Assembly (NCBI RefSeq): GCF_014648775.1
Contig: NZ_BMRT01000007.1
Location: 124,001 to 188,000 of the forward strand
Length of the DNA: 64,000 nt
Direction of reading: 5' to 3'
Source: Streptomyces abikoensis
GTDB taxonomy: Bacteria; Actinomycetota; Actinomycetes; Streptomycetales; Streptomycetaceae
Made by a program: the position numbers and the translations under genes. The notes under the pieces are model-generated. The model saw nothing but the letters and a program-made list of their open reading frames with translations. It ran no database searches and was not told where the DNA came from. Shown here piece after piece: positions 48,182-56,434 of this stretch; position 1 is the first letter of the stretch; every line of letters starts with the position of its first letter.

Positions 48182-48976
48182 CTACCGCGCCTCGTAGACG
48201 GCCGTCACCGGCGCGTGGTCCGACCAGCGCAGATCGTGGCTCGCGGCCCGCTCGACGACCGCCTTCACCGCCCGCCCGGCCAGGCCCGGCGTCGCGACCT
48301 GGTAGTCGATGCGCCAGCCGGAGTCGTTGTCGAAGGCGCGGCCGCGGTACGACCACCACGAGTACGGGCCCTCCACGCCGGGGTGGAGGGCGCGGACGAC
48401 GTCCACGTACTCCTCGAAGACCTTGCCGAGCCACTCGCGCTCCTCCGGGAGGAAGCCGGCGCTCTTGCGGTTGGCCTTCCAGTTCTTGAGGTCGGCCTCG
48501 GTGTGGGCGATGTTCCAGTCGCCGCAGACCAGCACCTCGCGGCCGTCCGCCGCCGCGCGGGCCTTGAGGCCCACGAGGTAGGGCAGGAACTCCGCCATGA
48601 AGCGTTCCTTCTCGTCCTGCCGCTCCGTGCCCACCTCGCCCGAGGGCAGGTAGAGGCTGGCCACGGTCACACCGGGAAGATCGATCTCCACGTACCGGCC
48701 GCTGCCGTCGAACTCCGCCGAGCCGAAGCCGACGCGCGTCGCGTCCGGCTCGCGCCGCGAGTAGAGGGAGACGCCCGCGCGGCCCTTGGCCGCGGCCGGG
48801 GCGTGGACGACGTGCCAGCCCTCGGGGTCGCGGACCTCGTCCGGGAGCTGGTGGGGCTCGGCGCGGACCTCCTGGAGGCACACGACGTCGGCTTCGGTCT
48901 GCGCGAGCCACTCGACGAAGCCCTTCTTGGCGGCGGCGCGCAGTCCGTTCACATTTGCGGTGGTAACGGTGAGCAT
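48182..48976 (-). CDS. xthA: Exodeoxyribonuclease III (AP endonuclease family)
   Basis: 264 residues. EEP superfamily: N-terminal TANVNGLRAAAKKGFVEWL, metal-binding Glu in VVCLQEVRAE, catalytic Tyr/Asp region VASLYLPSG, CGDWNIAHTEADLKN, and the final SDHAPV with the catalytic His. It cuts at abasic sites and removes 3' blocking groups in base-excision repair. ATG at 48976 is preceded by nothing unusual; homologues start MLTVTTANVNG. Divergent from a GNAT gene with a 66-bp promoter gap. Confidence 0.94.
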   Translation of the reverse strand: MLTVTTANVNGLRAAAKKGFVEWLAQTEADVVCLQEVRAEPHQLPDEVRDPEGWHVVHAPAAAKGRAGVSLYSRREPDATRVGFGSAEFDGSGRYVEIDLPGVTVASLYLPSGEVGTERQDEKERFMAEFLPYLVGLKARAAADGREVLVCGDWNIAHTEADLKNWKANRKSAGFLPEEREWLGKVFEEYVDVVRALHPGVEGPYSWWSYRGRAFDNDSGWRIDYQVATPGLAGRAVKAVVERAASHDLRWSDHAPVTAVYEAR

Positions 48977-49042
48977 CCGGGCACGATACCGACTCCCGAA
49001 ACCCGGTGCCGCCGGGCGGCGGCGCGCACGTACCATCGCCGC

Positions 49043-49543
49043 ATGGAGATCGTGCCGGTCGCCTACGACCACCCGGACGCCGTAAAGCTCAATGACCAGG
49101 TGCAATTGGAGTACGTCGAGCGGTACGGGGGCGGGGACGACACCCCGCTGGACCCGGCGCACTTCGCCCCGCCGCGTGGCCTGTATCTCATCGCGTACGA
49201 CACGGACGGCGAGCCGGTCGCCACGGGCGGCTGGCGCGCGATGGAGCGCGACTCCGAGGGCGGCGTGGGGTACGCGGACGGGGACGCCGAGCTGAAGCGG
49301 ATGTTCGTCATACCCCGGGCCCGGGGTCTGGGCCTGGCCCGGCGCATCCTCGCCCTCCTGGAGACCGACGCCCGCGAGGCGGGCCGCGCCCGCATGGTCC
49401 TGGAAACGGGCGACAAGCAGCCGGAGGCCATGTCCCTCTACGTCTCCAGCGGCTACGAGCCGGTACCGGCGGGGCGGAAGTTCGGCTACTACCGCGAGTA
49501 CGACAGCAGCCGCTGCTTCACCAAACCGTTGCGCTGCCGCTAG
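49043..49543 (+). CDS. GNAT-family N-acetyltransferase
   Basis: 166 residues. Acetyl-CoA motif A in LKRMFVIPRARGLGLARRIL (R/Q-x-x-G-x-G/L), preceded by ATGGWRAMERDSEGGVGYAD and followed by motif B SLYVSSGYEPVPAGRKFGYY. Substrate unknown. ATG at 49043. Facing it across 167 bp is the DUF1269 gene; that gap contains GC-rich sequence with a GGGCCCGGC-type stem and a partial GGGGCGGAGCCC element but no gene. Confidence 0.85.
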   Translation: MEIVPVAYDHPDAVKLNDQVQLEYVERYGGGDDTPLDPAHFAPPRGLYLIAYDTDGEPVATGGWRAMERDSEGGVGYADGDAELKRMFVIPRARGLGLARRILALLETDAREAGRARMVLETGDKQPEAMSLYVSSGYEPVPAGRKFGYYREYDSSRCFTKPLRCR

Positions 49544-49710
49544 GGCTTCGGGGGGACGCGGGGCGCGACCGCGCGGGCCCGGCCCGGCAGTCGGCCAGGG
49601 CCCGGCTGCCCGCCGGGGCGACGCCTGGTCCCGACCCCGCCGGGGCTCACACGCGAGCGGGCACGAGGCCCAGGGGCGGAGCCCAGGCCGCCGGGGGGGC
49701 AAGGCCGGGG

Positions 49711-50220
49711 TCAGCCGCCGTGCCCGGTGGAGATCGCCGCTTCCACTTCCGCGCGGACGCGTTCCGCCGGGTAGCGGCGGACCTCGCCGAAGGGGGTGAG
49801 GGCCCGGTCGACCGGGCCCGGGTCGTCCTCGCGGACCTCGGCCATCAGGACCGTGCTGCCCGGCGGCACCTCCGCCGCCAGCATCTCCAGGGCCGCGTTC
49901 GACGCCGTGGCCTCGCGGGCGTCGTGGACGCCGCCGATCAGGCCGCCCGCGCCGAAGCCGACCAGGACGCCGAGCGGGCCGCCGAGGATGCCCAGCAGTC
50001 CGCCGAGCAGCCCGCCCATGGCGAAGGCGGTGGCCGTGCCGGTGTTGTCGACGGCGTCGGGGAAGTCGAGGGCGCCCTCCGCGTCCCGGGCGATCACGGC
50101 GCCCTCGCGCAGGGTGATCTCCCCGTCGGAGTGGACGCGGCGCAGGGCGTCCAGCGCCTTGTGCCCCTTGGCGGGGCCGGTGACGTTCAGGAAGAGGACG
50201 TTGTCGTTCACGGCATCCAC
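49711..50220 (-). CDS. DUF1269-type membrane-associated protein
   Basis: 169 residues. Soluble N-terminus (ALDALRRVHSDGEITLREGA, VIARDAEGALDF), a glycine-rich hydrophobic hairpin (AMGGLLGGLLGILGGPLGVL, VGFGAGGLIGGVHD) and a C-terminal domain (GSTVLMAEVREDDPGPVDRA). This is the DUF1269 layout, a small family of stress-associated membrane proteins of unknown function. ATG at 50220 lies 28 bp after the histidine kinase stop, so the two are probably co-transcribed. Start is well supported by homologue-like MDAVNDNVLFLNV. Confidence 0.8.
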   Translation of the reverse strand: MDAVNDNVLFLNVTGPAKGHKALDALRRVHSDGEITLREGAVIARDAEGALDFPDAVDNTGTATAFAMGGLLGGLLGILGGPLGVLVGFGAGGLIGGVHDAREATASNAALEMLAAEVPPGSTVLMAEVREDDPGPVDRALTPFGEVRRYPAERVRAEVEAAISTGHGG

Positions 50221-50248
50221 TCTTCAGCCTGCCGCCGCACCCCGCACG

Positions 50249-51514
50249 TCAGTCGCCGTCGTCCGGCGGAGCGGACGCGGAGGTGGACGCGGCCGCGTCC
50301 ACCTCCGCGTCCACGTCCCGTATCGCGTCGCTCAGGTCGAGCACCGCCTCCGCTCCCCCGCCCGGCGGGTTGGTGAAGGAGAGCCGGGCGCCGAGCACCC
50401 GCGCCTGGCCGACCGCGATCGTCAGCCCCAGGCCGAGGCCGGCCCGCGAGCCCGTGCGGAAGCGCTGCGGGCCGTGGGAGAGGAGCTGCTCGGGAAAGCC
50501 GGGGCCCCGGTCGCATATGCGTATGACGCCGTCGTCGACCTCGGCGACGACCTGCCCCGAGCCGTGCCGGAAGGCGTTCGTGACGAGGTTCGCCAGGATC
50601 CGCTCGACGCGGCGCGCGTCGGTCTCGACCAGCCGGTCGCGGACCACCCGCACCTCGACCTTCTCCCCCGAGGCCGCCGCCCGCACCGCCCGCCGGGTGA
50701 GCTCGCCCAGCGCCCGTACGTCCGTCTCGGCGTGCTCGGCGTCCGCGTCGAGGCGGGCGACCTCCAGGACGTCCTCCATCAGGGTGCGCACCCGGTGCGA
50801 GCGTTCCCGGACGAGCTCGGCGGGCCGGCCCGGCGGCAGCAGCTCCGCCGCGGCGACCAGGCCCGCGACGGGCGTGCGCAGTTCGTGGGCGATGTTGGCG
50901 GTGACCTCGCGCTCGGCCTGGAGGCGGGCGGCGAGCGCGTCGGCCATGGTGTTGACGGCGTGGATCAGCCGGGCGAGCTCGTCCTTGCCGCCCCGGGGCC
51001 GCAGCCGGGCGGTGAGGTCGCCGTCGGCGATCCGCTCGGCCGTCCGCGCGGAGGCGTTGAGCCGGCGCCCCGCGACCGTCGCCAGGGCCACCCCGACGAC
51101 CCCGGCGAGGGCGGTGCCGATGCCGCCCGCCAGCCACAGGACCTCGTCGAGCTCCTCCAGATTGCGGATCTGCCGGGTGTAGGGGTGTTTGAGGACGACG
51201 ACGTCGTCGCCCACGCGCGTCGCGGCCCACAGCGTCGGCTCGGGCCCGGAGCGGTCCAGGTAGGTGGCGCGGCGGCCCCGGTCGACGGCGCGCCGCAGCG
51301 GCTCGGGCAGCCGGTGGGGGTTGAGGATCACCCGGGGGCGGTCGAAGCCCGCCGCGTGGTCCTCGGCGGCGGACACGACCCGCTGGTCGAGGGACTCGCG
51401 CGCGGTCTCCAGCTGGCCCCGGGCGGTGCGGTGGTGCACGACGAGGCCGATGAGGACGGAGACGACCGCGGCCGTGGCCGTGATGGCCACACCGATCTTC
51501 GTACGCAGACCCAT
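50249..51514 (-). CDS. Sensor histidine kinase (no adjacent response regulator)
   Basis: 421 residues. TM1 IGVAITATAAVVSVLIGLVV, a ~120-residue extracytoplasmic sensor, TM2 WLAGGIGTALAGVVGVALAT, HAMP (AERIADGDLTARLRP), HisKA with phospho-acceptor His in TANIAHELRTPVAGLVAAAE, and HATPase motifs N (LANLVTNAFRHG), G1 (ICDRGPGFP), G2 (GLGLGLTIA). All catalytic residues are present. No response regulator lies within several kb; the gene upstream is a lipoprotein and that downstream DUF1269. Resembles CseC-like kinases in layout (lipoprotein-kinase) but lacks sigE/cseB. ATG at 51514. Confidence 0.9.
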   Translation of the reverse strand: MGLRTKIGVAITATAAVVSVLIGLVVHHRTARGQLETARESLDQRVVSAAEDHAAGFDRPRVILNPHRLPEPLRRAVDRGRRATYLDRSGPEPTLWAATRVGDDVVVLKHPYTRQIRNLEELDEVLWLAGGIGTALAGVVGVALATVAGRRLNASARTAERIADGDLTARLRPRGGKDELARLIHAVNTMADALAARLQAEREVTANIAHELRTPVAGLVAAAELLPPGRPAELVRERSHRVRTLMEDVLEVARLDADAEHAETDVRALGELTRRAVRAAASGEKVEVRVVRDRLVETDARRVERILANLVTNAFRHGSGQVVAEVDDGVIRICDRGPGFPEQLLSHGPQRFRTGSRAGLGLGLTIAVGQARVLGARLSFTNPPGGGAEAVLDLSDAIRDVDAEVDAAASTSASAPPDDGD

Positions 51515-51553
51515 CGACTGAAGTCTCCTCGGCTGGGGGCAGGCTCCGCGCGC

Positions 51554-52060
51554 TCAGCGCGGCGCCTGCTGGGGGACGAAGAGCCGCAGGTCGCGCAGCT
51601 CGTTGTGCTGCCCGGGCGGGAGCCCGTCGACGACGACCACGGCCCGCCCGTAGTAGGCGGAACGATCCTTCCGCACCAGGCCGGTGAAGGTGACCTTCGC
51701 CGGGTAGCTCCTGGCCCGGCAGGCCGGCAGGCACCAGCCCCCCGACGCCTCCCCGGTCGCCTCGGCGGCCGGGCCGCCCCAGGACTGCCACCGCAGCCCG
51801 GTGAGCCGTACGGACTCCCCGGCCTCGAAGGACGCCGGACGGCGCAGCGAGGGTTTACCGGGGCCCTCGACCACGTAGACCGGGCCGGTTAGGGGGCTGG
51901 TGGAGGGCCGGGCGGGGCCCGCGTCCCGAAGCCCGCCGGGTTCGGAGCAGGCGCAGAGCAGGACGCCCAGCAGCCCGGCGGCGAGAGCGGTGGCGCCGGG
52001 CGTCGTACGAAGGGGGCACACAGGTCGTCGTCGCACAGGTCGTCGTCGCACAGGTCGCAC
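51554..52060 (-). CDS. Lipoprotein upstream of the histidine kinase
   Basis: 168 residues. The GTG at 52060 has an excellent GAGG with 6-nt spacing; the first residues VRPVRRRPVRRRPVCPLRTT are coded by a 15-bp tandem DNA repeat and supply the basic n-region. The h-region TALAAGLLGVLLCAC ends in a lipobox-like L-C-A-C (unusual Cys at -2). Mature domain: TGPVYVVEGPGKPSLRRPAS, ESVRLTGLRWQSWGGPAAEA, CLPACRARSYPAKVTFTGLV, then RDLRLFVPQ. Function unknown; it may bind or modulate the kinase sensor, as CseA does for CseC. 39 bp separate the two genes. Confidence 0.7.
   Translation of the reverse strand: MRPVRRRPVRRRPVCPLRTTPGATALAAGLLGVLLCACSEPGGLRDAGPARPSTSPLTGPVYVVEGPGKPSLRRPASFEAGESVRLTGLRWQSWGGPAAEATGEASGGWCLPACRARSYPAKVTFTGLVRKDRSAYYGRAVVVVDGLPPGQHNELRDLRLFVPQQAPR
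52019..52057. repeat. 15-bp tandem repeat at the start of the lipoprotein gene
   Basis: Unit CACAGGTCGTCGTCG occurs at 52019-52033 and 52034-52048, with a 9-bp partial third copy (52049-52057). On the minus strand it encodes RRRPV repeats and places three in-frame GTG codons at 15-bp intervals, so slippage would change the charge of the signal peptide without shifting frame. Confidence 0.75.
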
Positions 52061-52229
52061 TGACTTCCTCACGCCGTCGGGACAGGACCGGACTGGACGA
52101 GCGGGACGCGCAGGACGGACCGGACGGCCACCACACCCCCGGGCGCCCCCGCCGTTAGCAGGTCGCCCGAGGCCCGCGGGGCCATTCGTGCCAAATGTAA
52201 CCGGTGTGGCTGGTTCGACGCCCGTGCCC

Positions 52230-52260
52230 TTGACCGATTCCCGACGGGGACTCATAGGAT
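52230..52260 (+). promoter_or_regulatory. Candidate promoter of the GH89 gene
   Basis: TTGACC (52230-52235) and TAGGAT (52255-52260) are 19 bp apart, giving a leader of about 100 nt to the ATG at 52368. This lies in the 307-bp gap between the divergent lipoprotein and GH89 genes. Nothing else is evident in that gap. Confidence 0.4.
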
Positions 52261-52367
52261 CTCCGCGCTCAAGTGGTCCAGTCCAGCCAGTCGTCAGCCG
52301 ACGGCCGGGAGCCGGCCCGTAGCCGGTCGCCGGCCGGCAGGCCGCGGCGCCACGGTGGAGGTCACTC

Positions 52368-54545
52368 ATGCCCATCGCCCGTCGTACGATCCTCGGCGCG
52401 CTCGCCGGGACCGCCGCACTCGGCACGGTGGGGGTGCCCTCCGCCGGGGCGGCCCCGGCCGGGGCCGCCGCCTCCGCGCTGGCCCGGCTGCTGCCGCGCC
52501 ACCACGACCAGGTCACCTTCCGCACCGTGCCCCGCCGGAACGGCCACGACGTCTTCCGGGTATCCGGCACGGCGGGCCGGATCACCGTCGAGGGCACCAC
52601 GCCGGCCGTCCAGCTGACCGGTTTCCACCACTACCTCCGGCGCGTCGCGAACGCCCACGTCTCCTGGCGCGGCGAGCAGACCGCCCTCCTCCCGGCCCGG
52701 CTCCCCGCCGTCGGCGAACCGGTCGCCGCCACGGCCAACGTCGCCCACCGGTTCGTGTTCAACGACACCAACGACGGCTACACCGGCCCGTACCACGACT
52801 GGGACTACTGGGAGCGCGAGCTCGACGTCCTGGCCCTGCACGGCTTCAACGAGGTCCTCGTCTACGCCGGCGCCGACGCCGTGTACCACCGAACGTTCAT
52901 CGAACACGGTTACAGCGACGCGGAAGTCCGCGCGTGGGTTCCCGGCCCCGCCCACCAGCCGTGGTGGCTGATGCAGAACATGGCCTCCTTCGGCGGGCCC
53001 GTCTCCCCGGAGCTCCTCGACCGCCGCGCCGCCCTGGCGCGGAAGATCGTGCGCCGGCTGCGCGAGCTGGGCATGACCCCGGTGCTGCCCGGCTACTTCG
53101 GCACCGTCCCGCCCGGCTACGCGGAGCGCAACAAGGGCGCCCGGACCATTCCGCAGGGCGGCTGGTGCGGCTTCGACCGCCCCGACTGGCTCGACCCCCG
53201 CACCCCCCACTTCGCCGCCGTCGCCCGCACCTTCTACCGGGTGCAGCAGGAGATGTACGGGGCGACGACCATGTACAAGATGGACCTGCTGCACGAGGGC
53301 GGCTCCCCCGGCGACGTCCCCGTCGGCGCGGCCGCCAAGGCGGTGGAGAAGGCCCTGCGCACGGCCCACCCGGACGCCGTCTGGGCCATCCTCGGCTGGC
53401 AGCACAATCCCCGGCGGGAGATCGTCGACGCCGTCGACCGCTCCAGGATGCTCGTCCTCGACGGCATCCCCGACCGCTTCCCGAAGATCACCGACCGGGA
53501 GCGGGACTGGGGCGGCACGCCCTACGCCTTCGGCACCATCTGGAACTTCGGCGGCCACACGGCGCTGGGCGCCAACGCCCCCGAGTGGGTCTCGCTCTAC
53601 GAGCGGTGGCGCACCAAGCCGGGCAGCGCCCTGCGCGGCATCGCCGTGATGCCGGAGGCCGCCGACAACGACCCGGCCGCCGTCGCCCTCTTCTCCGACC
53701 TGGCCTGGACCTCCGGGCCGGTCGATCTCCGGACGTGGTTCGGGCAGTGGGCCGTCACCCGCTACGGAGCCGCCGACGCGGGCGCCGCCCGCGCCTGGGA
53801 CGCCCTGCGCCGCACCGCCTACGGCACCACCCGCGCCGACAGCTGGAGCGAGCAGGCCGACGGTCTCTTCGGCGCCCGCCCCGACCTGGCGATCGACCAC
53901 GCCGCGAGCTGGTCGCCGCGGCAGCTGCGCTACGACGCCGCCGAGTTCGAGGCGGCCCTGCCGGCCCTGCTGTCCGTGGCCCCGCCCCTGCGCGCGAGCT
54001 CCGCGTACCGGGCCGACCTCGTGGACGTCGCCCGCCAGTGCGTCGCCAACCGCGGCAGGCTGCTGCTGCCGCGCGTCAAGGCCGCCTACGACGAGGGCGA
54101 CCGCGACCGCTTCGGCGACCTCACCCGGCAGTGGCTGGACTGGATGGACCTGCTGGAGCGGATCGTCGCCACGGACGACCGCCACCTGCTGGGCCGCTGG
54201 CTGTCCGCCGCCCGCGCCTGGGGCTCCTCCGACGCCGAGCGCGACCGCCTCCAGGCCGACGCCCTCACCCTGCTCACCGTCTGGGGCCCCCGCCACGCGG
54301 CGGACACCGGCAAGCTCCACGACTACGCCAACCGCGAGTGGGCCGGCCTGGTCGGCGGCCTCTACCGGCTGCGCTGGCAGACGTACTTCACGGAACTGGA
54401 AACGGCCCTCGACGAGGACCGCGCCCCGAACCCCGTGGACTGGTTCGCCCTGGAGGACCGCTGGACCCACAACCCGACGGAGACCCGCACCCGCCCGACG
54501 GGCGACATCGTCCGCATCGCGAGGACGGTGGCGTCACGGCTGTGA
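52368..54545 (+). CDS. Alpha-N-acetylglucosaminidase (GH89), Tat-exported
   Basis: 725 residues. Tat signal: ARRTILGALAGTAALGTVG with the twin Arg and an AxA site. Domain order: N-terminal NAGLU_N-like domain (DVFRVSGTAGRITVEGTTPA), the central GH89 barrel (RFVFNDTNDGYTGPYHDWDY WERELD; PVLPGYFGTVPPGYAERNKG; WAILGWQHNPRREIV) and a helical C-terminal domain. The family removes terminal alpha-GlcNAc from glycans such as heparan sulfate or mucin; here probably extracellular scavenging of GlcNAc. ATG at 52368. Ends before a copy of the dispersed repeat. Confidence 0.88.
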   Translation: MPIARRTILGALAGTAALGTVGVPSAGAAPAGAAASALARLLPRHHDQVTFRTVPRRNGHDVFRVSGTAGRITVEGTTPAVQLTGFHHYLRRVANAHVSWRGEQTALLPARLPAVGEPVAATANVAHRFVFNDTNDGYTGPYHDWDYWERELDVLALHGFNEVLVYAGADAVYHRTFIEHGYSDAEVRAWVPGPAHQPWWLMQNMASFGGPVSPELLDRRAALARKIVRRLRELGMTPVLPGYFGTVPPGYAERNKGARTIPQGGWCGFDRPDWLDPRTPHFAAVARTFYRVQQEMYGATTMYKMDLLHEGGSPGDVPVGAAAKAVEKALRTAHPDAVWAILGWQHNPRREIVDAVDRSRMLVLDGIPDRFPKITDRERDWGGTPYAFGTIWNFGGHTALGANAPEWVSLYERWRTKPGSALRGIAVMPEAADNDPAAVALFSDLAWTSGPVDLRTWFGQWAVTRYGAADAGAARAWDALRRTAYGTTRADSWSEQADGLFGARPDLAIDHAASWSPRQLRYDAAEFEAALPALLSVAPPLRASSAYRADLVDVARQCVANRGRLLLPRVKAAYDEGDRDRFGDLTRQWLDWMDLLERIVATDDRHLLGRWLSAARAWGSSDAERDRLQADALTLLTVWGPRHAADTGKLHDYANREWAGLVGGLYRLRWQTYFTELETALDEDRAPNPVDWFALEDRWTHNPTETRTRPTGDIVRIARTVASRL

Positions 54546-54573
54546 TTCCAGCCCCGCCGGCGTTTGAGGCGCG

Positions 54574-54621
54574 GGGTCTGGGGCGGAGCCCCAGGAAACG
54601 GCGAAAGGGCGGGACCGGGGC
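54574..54621. repeat. Dispersed intergenic repeat, copy C
   Basis: GGGGTCTGGGGCGGAGCCCC, AGGAAACGGCGAAAGGGCGG, GACCGGGG. A 7-3-7 stem CTGGGGC-GGA-GCCCCAG is followed by the same GGAAACGG...AGGGCGGGACCGGGG as copies A and B. Lies between the convergent GH89 and lipoprotein genes. Confidence 0.65.
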
Positions 54622-54632
54622 CCCAAACACAA

Positions 54633-54669
54633 GGGAACCCCCACCGGCAGCAAGCCGACAGGGGTCCCC
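54633..54669. terminator. Bidirectional hairpin between GH89 and the lipoprotein gene
   Basis: GGGAACCCC (54633-54641) opposes GGGGTCCCC (54661-54669) with an inner CGGC-AGCAA-GCCG stem. It is 26 bp from the lipoprotein stop and could terminate both converging genes. Confidence 0.5.
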
Positions 54670-54694
54670 GGAACCGGAAAACGCGCTCCGCGCG

Positions 54695-56206
54695 CTACCG
54701 CTTCTTCGGCGTGCTGACGGTCCCCTCCCCGCCCGCGAGCTTCCACTCCCGGTGCAGGATGTCGACCGGAATCCGCCGCTCGAACAGCGGCGTACCGAAG
54801 ATCTTCAGCTGCGCCTGCAGCGCACCCGTCAGATCAACGCCGCCGTACGCGGCCCACTTGCCGCTGGCGGAGGCCGACCCGTTGGACGAGGCGGTGGCAG
54901 TGCCCTCCGCCTCGGCCCGCAGGTAGGGCGCGAGGTTGGCGCTGACGCCGACCGCGCCGTAGAGGCCGACGGACGCCTCGGTGCCGAGCGTGGCCTTGAC
55001 CTTGCCCGCCGCGCTGGCCGTGGCCGTGACCGGCGTGGCGTTCATCTGCGAGCTGCTGATGGGCGTCCAGCCCTTGCCCCAGGAGTAGGAGCCGCCGACC
55101 TTGAAGTCGCCCTTCAGCTCCTGCTTGACGTCGACGGAGATCTTTCCTTCGGCGTCGACCTGGAGGTAGCAGGTGAGGTCGAGGTTGACGACGACCGGCA
55201 CCGGGCCGACCTGGATCACCGGGTCGGCGTGGAGCTTCGCGAAGGGCAGCTTGACGGGCTTGTCGGCGGTGGTGGCCACCGCCTGGCCCTTGAGCTCCCA
55301 CGCGGAGGACCAGTCGCCGGACAGGGCCAGCGACGCGGTGCCCGGGCCGCCGGTGGAGCCGACGCCCTTGCCGTTGTAGGAGAAGTCGACCTCGGGGGCG
55401 AGCTGGACGTAGCCCGCGGCGGACGCCTCGGCCTTGACCGGGGAGCCCGGAGGCGTGGGGATGGACGCGCCGACGTCCAGCCGCAGGTTGCCCAGCGGCA
55501 CCTTGGCGCCCTGCGGGCCCACGTGGATGCCGTCCGGCTTCGTCCAGGACGCCTTCACGCCCGGCAGGAGCGGTACGACCTTCACGGACGACGGGTCGAC
55601 GGGCACCGAGCCCTTGGCCTCGGAGTCGCCGAGCAGCGCGTCGAGGGTGGCCGGGGCCGTGTTGACCTCGGTGCCCTTGTCGGTCGTGCCCAGCACCTTG
55701 GTCACCTTGGCCAGCAGGCCGGAGGGCGCGCCCGGCGCGGGGGCGCTGGCGATGACGTCGCCGACGGCCACGCTGTTCGCCTCGGCCCCGCCCGGCTGGG
55801 CGCCCTGGGCACCCGGGGCCGACTGCGGCGGCTGCCCGGACTTCGAGGGCTGCGGCGCGATGCCCTTCGGCTTCTTCGCCGCGCCACTGCCCGTGGGTCC
55901 CGCGATCACGGCCCGGCCGCTGCGCTGGTCGAACGAGGCGACCTTCAGCGCCGACTTGGCCGCCTTGGGCGCCGGGGCGCCGTCCGACCCGCCACCGGGG
56001 TGGGCCACCGCGCTCGGCGCGCCCGCCCCGGCGGGGGCGGCGGCGACCGCGAGCTGCGGCGCGAGGGCGTTCGACGTCGCGGCGACCGGCTCGGCGTCCG
56101 AGCCCTTGGCCGCCGAGGAGGAGCTACCCGCCGAACAACCCGTGGAAAATAGGGACACAGCGGTCAGAGAAGTTAAAACGGCGGCGTATCTAACAGACTT
56201 ACGCAA
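54695..56206 (-). CDS. Large lipoprotein of unknown function with a TTA codon
   Basis: 503 residues. Signal peptide with lipobox VSLFSTGCSAGS. The first ~150 residues of the mature part are Ala/Pro/Ser/Gln rich (GQPPQSAPGAQGAQPGG); then a repetitive beta region (GKVPLGNLRLDVGASIPTPP-like; SLALSGDWSSAWELKGQAVA; VSANLAPYLRAEAEGTATAS) ending FERRIPVDILHREWKLAGGE. No known domain. I prefer the TTG at 56206 because GAGG is 8 nt upstream; a TTG two codons earlier has it at 2 nt. The leucine in GVLTSL-like position 11 is encoded by TTA (56174-56176), so translation should need the bldA tRNA and be developmentally timed. Confidence 0.72.
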   Translation of the reverse strand: MRKSVRYAAVLTSLTAVSLFSTGCSAGSSSSAAKGSDAEPVAATSNALAPQLAVAAAPAGAGAPSAVAHPGGGSDGAPAPKAAKSALKVASFDQRSGRAVIAGPTGSGAAKKPKGIAPQPSKSGQPPQSAPGAQGAQPGGAEANSVAVGDVIASAPAPGAPSGLLAKVTKVLGTTDKGTEVNTAPATLDALLGDSEAKGSVPVDPSSVKVVPLLPGVKASWTKPDGIHVGPQGAKVPLGNLRLDVGASIPTPPGSPVKAEASAAGYVQLAPEVDFSYNGKGVGSTGGPGTASLALSGDWSSAWELKGQAVATTADKPVKLPFAKLHADPVIQVGPVPVVVNLDLTCYLQVDAEGKISVDVKQELKGDFKVGGSYSWGKGWTPISSSQMNATPVTATASAAGKVKATLGTEASVGLYGAVGVSANLAPYLRAEAEGTATASSNGSASASGKWAAYGGVDLTGALQAQLKIFGTPLFERRIPVDILHREWKLAGGEGTVSTPKKR

Positions 56207-56434
56207 ATTCAAGTCCTCGGGAGCGTGAGGTGGGGGCGACCCGGCGGGATACGCGGCCGGGCCGCATCACACGGCATCAGGAAGGGCTGCGATCGCCACC
56301 CGCGCCGGGATTACCGGCAAGTAGCGATCCGCAAGATCGTGCCATGCGCCACACACCCAGAAGAACCGTTTCCCTACCGCTGGAAACATGATCTGGGTCA
56401 CACTTTTCTCAACAAGGTTTAATAAGTCGTCCGT

